Assembly (NCBI GenBank): GCA_963854835.1
Contig: OY978530.1
Coordinates: 21,099,937 to 21,163,936, forward strand
From: Megamerina dolium
Taxonomy: Eukaryota; Arthropoda; Insecta; Diptera; Megamerinidae
DNA: 64,000 nt
Reading direction: 5' to 3'
The notes under the pieces were generated by a model that was not told the DNA's origin, made no database searches, and worked only from the letters and a program-made list of their open reading frames with translations. The position numbers and the translations under genes were made by a program. Each line of letters opens with the position of its first letter. Within the stretch, counting starts at the first letter, position 1. Below, one piece after another: positions 57,345-64,000 of the stretch.

Positions 57345-59138
57345 GGAGTTGAATATCCGGAAAAAATTTCTATCAAGTGTTTTCTCAGAGAGACGAAGCC
57401 TTCCGTTGAGAGAGTGACGTATATGATTGCACTTGTGCGCAGAGATGAGATATGGAAGAGTGGAGACTTCCAGCAATTTGTAGAAATACAATATAATACA
57501 ATATGAATAAAAATGCCGAAGAAAAAGAATTTGAAAATTCGAATTCGAGTGATCCGTAGAATTACACATTCAAAAAGAGTGTAGAAGCAATCGGAAAATT
57601 GCTCTGTGAGAAATACAATATAACTCAAGAATGCCGTAAAAAACCGTTGAAAGCTGTTAAATCCACGTAATTCGTATAATTACAGTAGGAGGAAGAGAAG
57701 AAATAATAGTAGTAAGTGAAAACAAGTTAGAAACGACTTGCTGATCGGATATGAGATGCTCGTTACTTCTAAGTGACGTAATCTTTATTCAAGTTAAGCC
57801 TGTAGAAAATTGGCAGTATGCCCGTGTATTAAAACGTATAGAAGTTGATAATTTCAAATACAATTCCGGTAGTAGTAGACATCGTATCACACATAAATGT
57901 AATTATAATTACGTTATTTAAGTACTTAAATGTAATGATTCACAATTACTCGCAATGATCCACTTATGATGACGTAATGATTTATGTAATATATCAGGAA
58001 AAAAATAAATACTTGAGCCACAATAATTTATTTAGTATAACGCGATGATGTATGTAATGAATCACGAAAATCAATTGAGGCGTTTTAATGTTCTATCTTA
58101 TGTATGTGAAGTCAATGTAATTGAACAAACACAATACAAGAGGTGTGATGTGTATGTGTGTGCAATCCAATATTCCAATCATTGGCGATCAGAATTATGA
58201 AAATAATTGTTGTAAATATTGAGACTGAGAAGCAGCGAATTACAAATGTGTGTTTGTTGTTACTTGCTATGAAGAAGTAAAATAGCAATTTAATACGATT
58301 TTTGTAGGTAGATCTTATATGATATTATTGTTGTAGCTTACGTATATAAGCAAAAAAACAAAAAGAAATTAGGAGATGGTATTGTTGTTCATAAACAGAT
58401 GCCACTAAGTATATGTGCCGAAATATATTGCTTTACTTGTTTTTGCCTACCGATGATTAAGCAAGCCGAAGTAAATGTAAATCAATATTATGCACGAATA
58501 TGCAATGTTGATCAAAGGTTTTTATTGTTGGCTTGCTATGATGAAAAGAAATAGCGGTTGACTACAGTATTGATATGTAATATCAAATGCTGATCTGATA
58601 ATCTAATTGTTGTATGTCAATGTGCAAATGTATATGCGTTATTGTTTATACGATGTAGGTAAGCAAAACAAAAAGAAAAAGGGCAGAAGAAGATATTTGT
58701 ATTGTATATGTCTGGCAGCTGTAAGTAAACAGAGCAATACCAAGTTCGTGTGCTTAATATAAGTACAATACAGTGATCGTAATGCAAAGTGCGTAACACT
58801 GTGCAATTGTGCAAGAAGATCAAATAGCCTTAATACTCCAAAAATATGTTATAAATAATTGCAAGCAAGTAACTTGCAATTTTATACTGTAAGCATAAAA
58901 ATAAATATAAGAACCAGAGGGGGGTGATAACAGACGCAATTACCAATAAAACGCTCTATTGATCTCTGTTATCCCGTTTTATATTTTATTTCTCATTTTT
59001 AAATGCGCTAGAAAAATATGAATATCAACTTTAGATATGAATGTATTTATACACCATGTAAAACTAGGGAAAGTATTTCCACTAACTTTACTAACCACTG
59101 CTTAGGGTGTAGCGCACACTCCAATATTTGAAAATGAC
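57345..59138. other. BEL-2 long leader, unassigned
   Basis: AT-rich, non-coding, between gag and the primer site. No motif of known function seen. Confidence 0.45.
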
Positions 59139-59141
59139 TTA

Positions 59142-59343
59142 TGCTGCAACTAGCCACCGACGTAAAAACGTAGAACGTGTCAGCTGACACGACCTATCTT
59201 ATGGGAATGTCGTGTTAATGAAAACTCACCACCGTATGACGGTGACGTAGACGTTGCTCGTAGCGGAGAAAATCAATGCAATTTTGTATGTTCTTACGTA
59301 CGGGCGGTACGTACGTACGCTACGTCGGTGGCTAGTTGCAGCA
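59142..59343. mobile_element. MITE, PIF/Harbinger-like, TTA flanks
   Basis: 202 bp with perfect 23-bp inverted ends beginning TGCTGCAACTAGCCACCGAC. TTA lies immediately outside both ends (59139-59141 and 59344-59346), the 3-bp target type of PIF/Harbinger elements. Interior has a CGTGTCAGCTGACACG palindrome and TACGTACG runs. No transposase. Confidence 0.85.
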
Positions 59344-59346
59344 TTA

Positions 59347-60081
59347 TTCCTTATTGTCGCTGTTTCTTATTATAAAGAGGGTTAGAGAGAGAGAGAGAGA
59401 GAGTACTGCGCGTTTGTAATGTACCGCGAGAGAGAGAACATAAATATAGCGACCAAAAGTAGGAGAACTACCATGTAATGGCGATGATAAAAGCAAAAAC
59501 AAAAAGATGGAACCGAAATGGTATATTAATGGCTGGACGATAAGTCATTAGCCTGTATATTGTTGAGTATAGAATTATACTAGGCAATTATAATGTACCA
59601 CGAATAATGCCTATGTAATTATATAACAGATAGTTATATACGAAGTAGAATAGTTACTGGAGTAATTAGAAGTGATGTGCAATAAAACACGCCAACGTGA
59701 CTGAATATTATTATTTGGGGTTTTTTTTTTGTTTTTAATTCTCTTACCGCGAGAGTGAGGATAGTATATCCATATATATTGCTATTAATGAGCAACGGAC
59801 GCAAAAATCGAGGATCAACGATTCTTATGAGCACGACTAAGTATAAGCACAAATTATTCTAGTTATTTTGCTTTGGTGGGACACAAGTATCAAAATGCAA
59901 TGTATGATGTGGGTATGTAGGTGCATTTATCGTGCTCATATGAATATGATGAATTTACGTGTGAAAACCAAATAAGCCAAAAACAAGAACAGCTGGCTGG
60001 TTTTCTTTGCATATACACAACAACGTTTTTAAGTAGTTCTCTGGGCAAGACCAATATCTTACCAACGTTGCGAGCCGATCC
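59347..60081. other. BEL-2 leader, unassigned
   Basis: AT-rich with a GA microsatellite at about 59385-59402. No gene recognised. Confidence 0.45.
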
Positions 60082-60100
60082 GGCTCGAAGGACCAAAAAA
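60082..60100 (-). other. BEL-2 primer-binding-site-like sequence
   Basis: Element strand: LTR end ...GTAGCAACA, then TTTTTTGGTCCTTCGAGCC. The TGG core begins five bases inside. The 15 bases TTGGTCCTTCGAGCC recur at 40216. I do not assign the priming tRNA. Confidence 0.65.
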
Positions 60101-61017
60101 TGTTGCTACGGCGAGTGATTGCTGGTGGGCTGAACGCTGGCTATGCCTTGCCATGTAATGATGGGGTTGATGTTGTTGTTGGCATACACAAGTGCCACAC
60201 AATTGGACACACCTTTAACTCTTTTTTGTGCTGCGTTTAACCTTCATTCAATTTACACTTTGATTTTAGGTTTAATTTAGATTTTGTTTATGTTTATTTT
60301 CTATTTTTCCTTTACTTGTCCTTTTCTTAATCTTACTTTCTACGATTAATATTAGTTTTATTTTCCAATAAGTTTTTATGGTGGGTGCCGTAGCTCAGTG
60401 GTTAGTGTGTTCGCCTTCTGATCTGTAGGTCGTGGTTCAATCCCCGGCTGATGCATAACAAATTTAATATCGATAATGTTTTTCTTTCGAATGGTACCCA
60501 CCTGTCGGCAAGCAATTGGCAATTCTTCCGACAGTAACAACTTGCCACGAAAAAGCTTCTAAAAGAACTCTGTGACAAAGCTCAGAAAAAGTGATGTCAC
60601 AAGTGTTCTGCCGTTTGGAACCGGTTAAAATAAGTAGGTCCCTTCTAATACTGTCCAAATTTAAGACGCACAACAGTAATGGAAGAGAAGCTCGGCCAAT
60701 GAGCCCCTTGGGGCTTTAAGTGCCACATATACAGCTGTGTGCAATAAAATAGTAGTGCTGCACCTCGAAACATTAAATCCTTTTTTTTCGTAATGTTCAA
60801 TCTGGCAAGTTCAACACGTGTTGACATTTTTTATAGATTAGAGTGTATAGAAGAAAATGTGAAAAAGTCCCGTTATTTTCGGTTTTGTATTTGTATGATT
60901 GTGAAGACTTTTGTGAAATGCACCAAAATTTGGCTGTTCATTGAAATAGTAGTGCTGGTTGTGAATACTTTGAAAAAAATATTATAACTGTTAATCAGCA
61001 AAACTAAAAGTTGCATT

Positions 61018-62084
61018 AGTAAGTATAATTAGTATTAAACATATTTTTGTTTTATAATTATCGGGCTTGCATCAATATTTTTTTTTTAGTGGGTAGAGGA
61101 AAGCATTGCTCGTCTGAGAAAAGAGATTTAATAGTTAACCTTAGAGCAAAAGGCAAAACTTACAAAGAAATTGAAAATATTGTGGGATGCACAGCTACAG
61201 TGATATTTAATGCCATCAATTATAAAAACAAGCCAGAAAATCGTGGTAAAAAGCGTAAAACAACCGTTTTAGAAGATAGGCGTATTGTGCGTTTAAGCAA
61301 AAAAATGCCATCAGCATCCTCCAAAGTGATAAGAAATGAATTAAATCTGTCGGTCAGTGAAGTGACAGTCCGTCGACGACTATTTGAACAAAACTTAAAA
61401 GCAAGAAGTCCTAGAAAGGTACCACTTTTGACTAAGAAGCACGTGGCAGCACGAATACATTTTGCAAAAACTCATTTGAAATGGCCCGCAGAAAAGTGGC
61501 GCAATATATTATGCACGGATGAGAGCGAAATTGTTTTGTTTGGAGGAACAGGCTCTAGGCAGTATGTGCGACGTCCACCAAACACAGAATATAATCCCAG
61601 GTACACTCAGAAGACAGTAAAGCATGGAGGACTGAGTATTATGATATGGGCTTGTTTTTCCCACAATGGCGTTGGCCCTATTCATTTGATAAATGGTATT
61701 ATGGACAGAAATGTTTACGTTGATATATTAAAAAATACAATGATACCATATGCCAGTTGGGAGATGCCTCTGAAATGGACATTTCAGCAGGATAATGACC
61801 CAAAACACACGAGTAAGCTCGCTAAAGATTGGTTTGCATCCGAAAATATCAACGTAATGAAATGACCAGCTCAGTCTCCAGATCTTAATCCGATCGAAAA
61901 CTTATGGGGAGATGTGAAACGAGTTGTAGCGATGTCGAATCCTTCAAATAGAGCACAGCTTTGGCAAGTAGTTCAGGAGGCATGGGCTCAAATTCCCTTA
62001 AAGCGTTGCCAGGACCTTATCGATTCTATGCCAAGCCGGTGCAACGCCGTTATTAATAATAAAGGATTTACAACTAAGTATTAA
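61018..62084 (+). pseudogene. Tc1-2 transposase, one nonsense codon, predicted intron at its start
   Basis: Unspliced, the reading starts at GTG (61089: VGRGKHCSSEKRDLIV) within a frame open from 61047. A predicted intron 61019-61089 (GTAAGT...T-rich-AG, 71 bp) joins A at 61018 to TG at 61090, making ATG-GGT-AGA. Domains: helix-turn-helix (TYKEIENIVGCTATVIF), linker (ENRGKKRKT), second helix-turn-helix, then DDE core CTDESEIVLFGG, QQDNDPKHTS and PDLNPIENLWG. A TGA at about 61863, where TGG (Trp) is expected (NVMK-stop-PAQSPDL), is the only visible inactivating change; the frame ends at TAA 62082-62084. Confidence 0.88.
61019..61089 (+). other. predicted 71-bp intron splitting the Tc1-2 start codon
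   Basis: Donor GTAAGT at 61019-61024 and an 11-T tract with AG at 61088-61089. Splicing would create ATG across the junction. Size is typical of insect introns. Confidence 0.6.
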
Positions 62085-62690
62085 ACTGTAACAAACATGT
62101 AGAAAATGTATATTTAATTTTTACTATAGTTATAAATATTTTTTTTCCTTCTGTTGTGATCACTACTATTTTATTGAACAGCAAATTTTCGTTATATTTT
62201 ATTGTTTACGCTCTGGAGGGTAAATGAACCTATGTTTTCAACCAATAATTACCTGAAAACTTATAAAAATAAGTAAAATAAACGTGTTATATTAGTATTT
62301 GTGAATATTTTGCTTATATCATTTAATTTTACTACTTAATATGTAGAACTTAACTGCACTACTATTTTATTGAACACAGCTGTATATATATTTTATGGTT
62401 TTAATTACACTTATTTATAGCTTAGTTTATAGTTATCTTTTTGCTAATTTTAATTTAAATAGAGTGGGAGGGAGACGCGCGAACTGCCCTGGGTAAGAGA
62501 GATCCAAAGAATGATCATAGAGTCAGATAAGAAGAGATATTGCACTTTCATAGAAAATAAATAAAAAGTAAAGGCAGAGAGAGAGAGAGAGTGTATAAGA
62601 AAGTAAGTGCAATAAAAAAGGAGAGAGTAGTAGAAAAGAAATCTGAATACAACACACCGGCAGCGCTACGCATTCACTCTGGCGTAGACA

Positions 62691-63384
62691 TTTGTATTTT
62701 CAGTTATAGTTCCAAGTTGTATTATCTGTAGATTTTGAAGGTTGATCTCCAGTTATCTTGAATGTGCTCAACGTTGTCTTGCAGTATTTTTAACTTTAGT
62801 GTGAAGTCAATGAGTAAGGCTTGTTCGTAAAGTTTATTGTTATTGGTTTTAAGGCTACTGATGTTATCAAGTATTCTATTCCTATCTTATTCTATGATTT
62901 CTTTTAGCTTGATGAATTTTTCATTGAGATTGTTCATTGCATTGTGGTTATTAGTTACTAATACTGACATGTAATTATATATTTCTTGCCGATCGCTGTC
63001 GTCCATTGTGCCGTAAAGTTATTTCTGTAATTTTCCCAAAACGTTAATTTGTCTGTAAGGGATGATTGTTTGAATTTTTCTTCTGATTGTGCTGATATGT
63101 AAATTGAGGACTTCCGTTCCAGTTTGTATGTGTGTCTTCTCAATATTATTTTGCAGTACGTAAAGTATATTTTCTATCTCGAATGGGTCAATTATATTAT
63201 ATGCAATATTGTTTCAAAACTTTGCACAATGTCTTCAGTTCCAGTTTTGATTTCGATGACTCAGTCTTCAGTGTGTATTTTCTCTATCGTCACTTGTCCC
63301 ATTACTGTCGTTGTTATTGTCAGTGCTAGTAATAGCATCAGGATTCACCGTGCCGGAAAATTTAGTTTTTCTTTTAACGTTTGA
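62691..63384 (-). pseudogene. errantivirus-like env remnant, N-terminal piece
   Basis: The minus strand starts with a signal-peptide-like run (MLLLALTITTTVMGQ, about 63290-63335), followed by a degenerate frame with heptad-like stretches (NNLNEKFIKLKEIIE, SSLKTNNNKLYEQALL) broken by stops. Its position directly after an integrase end and its layout suggest an insect errantivirus envelope gene. BEL-2 inserted within it at 62690. Non-functional. Confidence 0.4.
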
Positions 63385-63402
63385 TGTATGTATATCATCT
63401 AA

Positions 63403-63620
63403 GTTTGCTTTAATAAATTTAGGTTGCTTTTTGTGTCTAAGAACTTTATAATTTTTTTTATATCCTTCTTGTCTTTCTTCTCTGATTTTTCTCTTTTTAT
63501 GTTTTGTTTTTTTTTTATATATTTCTCTTTTCTTAATTTTAGATTGTTATAAATTGCTAATATGTCACATTTCCCTTGATTCACGTTTAATGGTGTCTCT
63601 TTTATTGCTGAATGATAACT
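63403..63620 (-). pseudogene. errantivirus-like integrase C-terminus
   Basis: Minus frame reads YHSAIKETPLNVNQGKCDIL then a lysine-rich tail (IYNNLKLRKEKYIKKKQNIK and on). The HS-IK-TP-V-N-G pattern is typical of the end of the gypsy/17.6-type integrase. It is cut at 63627 by an RTE fragment. Confidence 0.55.
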
Positions 63621-63626
63621 GCGATT

Positions 63627-63837
63627 AACATATGGTGCTGAAGCCTGGACAATTTCCACCTGGGATGAGCGAATGCTTGGAGTTTTCGAGAGAAAAGTCC
63701 TACGCAGGATCTTTGGACCTATTTGCGTTGGTGGCGAGTACCGAATAAGGTACAACCATGAGCTGTACGAGCTGTATGCCGATATTGACATAGTAAAGCG
63801 CATCAAAACCCAGCGGGTGCGCTGGCTAGGAAAGAAA
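63627..63837 (+). mobile_element. RTE LINE, internal fragment
   Basis: Nearly identical to 43938-44146 of the full-length RTE (YGAEAWTIST to QRVRWLG). Both the 5' part and the 3' end with tail are missing, so it is an internal piece, not an ordinary truncated insertion. Confidence 0.9.
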
Positions 63838-64000
63838 AATCTTCCCAATATACACATATACCGAACTTTGTTGGGGCATGTCAGCACCCAACCCAGCAAT
63901 GGATGGTACATTATCGAGAGGATTTGACCCAGGCAGTTCAAAGGAACGTTCCGTTGTTGACTCCTTAGCAATAAACGTTACGTTAATGCCACTTTGATAA
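63838..64000. other. window edge, unassigned
   Basis: Not recognised; too short to assign. Confidence 0.4.

Larger units (their letters stand above)
60732..62382 (+). mobile_element. Tc1-2: Tc1 element with IR/DR ends
   Basis: 1651 bp. Inverted ends start CAGCTGTGTGCAATAAAATA (one mismatch at the other end) and are flanked by TA. An inner copy of ATAGTAGTGCTG lies near 60940-60955 and its complement near 62155-62180, the IR/DR arrangement. Carries a transposase with a single nonsense codon. Confidence 0.92.
60383..62390 (+). mobile_element. tRNA-derived SINE, copy 6, in the LTR, itself split by Tc1-2
   Basis: Head and body occupy 60383-60731 and the AT tail resumes at 62383-62390. The 9-bp duplication TTTTATGGT flanks it (60374-60382 and 62391-62399) and occurs once in the empty LTR at 49742-49750. 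Tc1-2 inserted into a TA in the SINE tail. Confidence 0.92.
49469..62690 (-). mobile_element. BEL-2: 13.2 kb BEL/Pao element without recognisable pol
   Basis: LTRs at 49469-50041 (3', 573 bp) and 60101-62690 (5', about 577 bp once its 2 kb insertion is removed), both TGTCTACG...GTAGCAACA on the element strand. A polypurine tract adjoins the 3' LTR, and TTTTTTGGTCCTTCGAGCCG adjoins the 5' LTR. The interior has a decayed gag (54517-56630), two SINE insertions, a Harbinger-like MITE and a Tc1 element, but I find no protease, RT or integrase. LTRs differ at only about ten sites. Flanks TTGGT and TTTGT are a near-match for a 5-bp duplication. Confidence 0.8.
60101..62690 (-). repeat. BEL-2 5' LTR, interrupted by SINE and Tc1
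   Basis: LTR sequence at 60101-60373 and 62400-62690 matches the intact 3' LTR across the insertion of 60383-62390. Differences from the 3' LTR are about ten substitutions plus small indels. Confidence 0.9.

Overview
This 64 kb window looks like transposon-packed (probably heterochromatic or intergenic) DNA of an insect, most likely a higher fly. The reasons are its content: BEL/Pao and Ty3/Gypsy LTR elements with insect-type Gag, an errantivirus-like integrase/env remnant, cecropia- and irritans-type mariners, Tc1 elements with IR/DR ends, an RTE-type LINE and a tRNA-headed SINE. I find no host protein gene, rRNA or functional tRNA gene. Species assignment is inference.

Layout. 0-5 kb: an irritans-type mariner split by a SINE (108-840), a cecropia-type mariner with terminal repeats (1179-2460), AT-rich DNA with a 128-bp tandem duplication, and an old Gypsy pol fragment. 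5-13.2 kb: a tandem Gypsy array LTR-internal-LTR-internal-LTR (4999-13208), inserted as one unit with an ATAT duplication into the old Gypsy, whose protease half resumes at 13.4 kb. 14.5-24 kb: the 3' end of an I/LOA-type LINE, two broken Tc1/mariner transposases, a truncated RTE copy, a large inverted-repeat element with a tandem-repeat core (20576-21965), a small MITE, then about 2 kb with nothing recognised. 24.2-31.9 kb: an old Gypsy copy with a SINE and a TA microsatellite, then Gypsy-C (27074-31876), which keeps a textbook -1 frameshift signal at the gag/pol junction. 32.8-39.8 kb: a TA microsatellite, an inverted gag fragment, BEL/Pao element Pao-3 on the minus strand (33322-39244, with a SINE inside) and a second copy of the tandem-repeat family. 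41.0-44.4 kb: a full-length RTE LINE with an intact ORF of about 992-1006 codons. 44.9-64 kb: a MITE, a rearranged BEL/Pao copy (Pao-1) and a deep nest: Pao-1, an errantivirus-like element, a 13.2 kb BEL/Pao element (BEL-2, 49469-62690), a SINE in its 5' LTR, and a Tc1 element in the SINE tail.

Function. Most coding regions are broken. The best preserved are the RTE ORF (41.3-44.3 kb), the Gypsy-C protease-RT-RNase H frame and its integrase frame, an 853-codon in-frame Gag-integrase fusion in the Gypsy array, and the Tc1-2 transposase (one nonsense codon; a predicted 71-bp intron that splits the start codon). No system other than mobile elements was seen. The most notable observations are the frameshift signal, the split-start intron, the array sharing one target duplication, and insertions whose empty site is preserved in a duplicate copy nearby.
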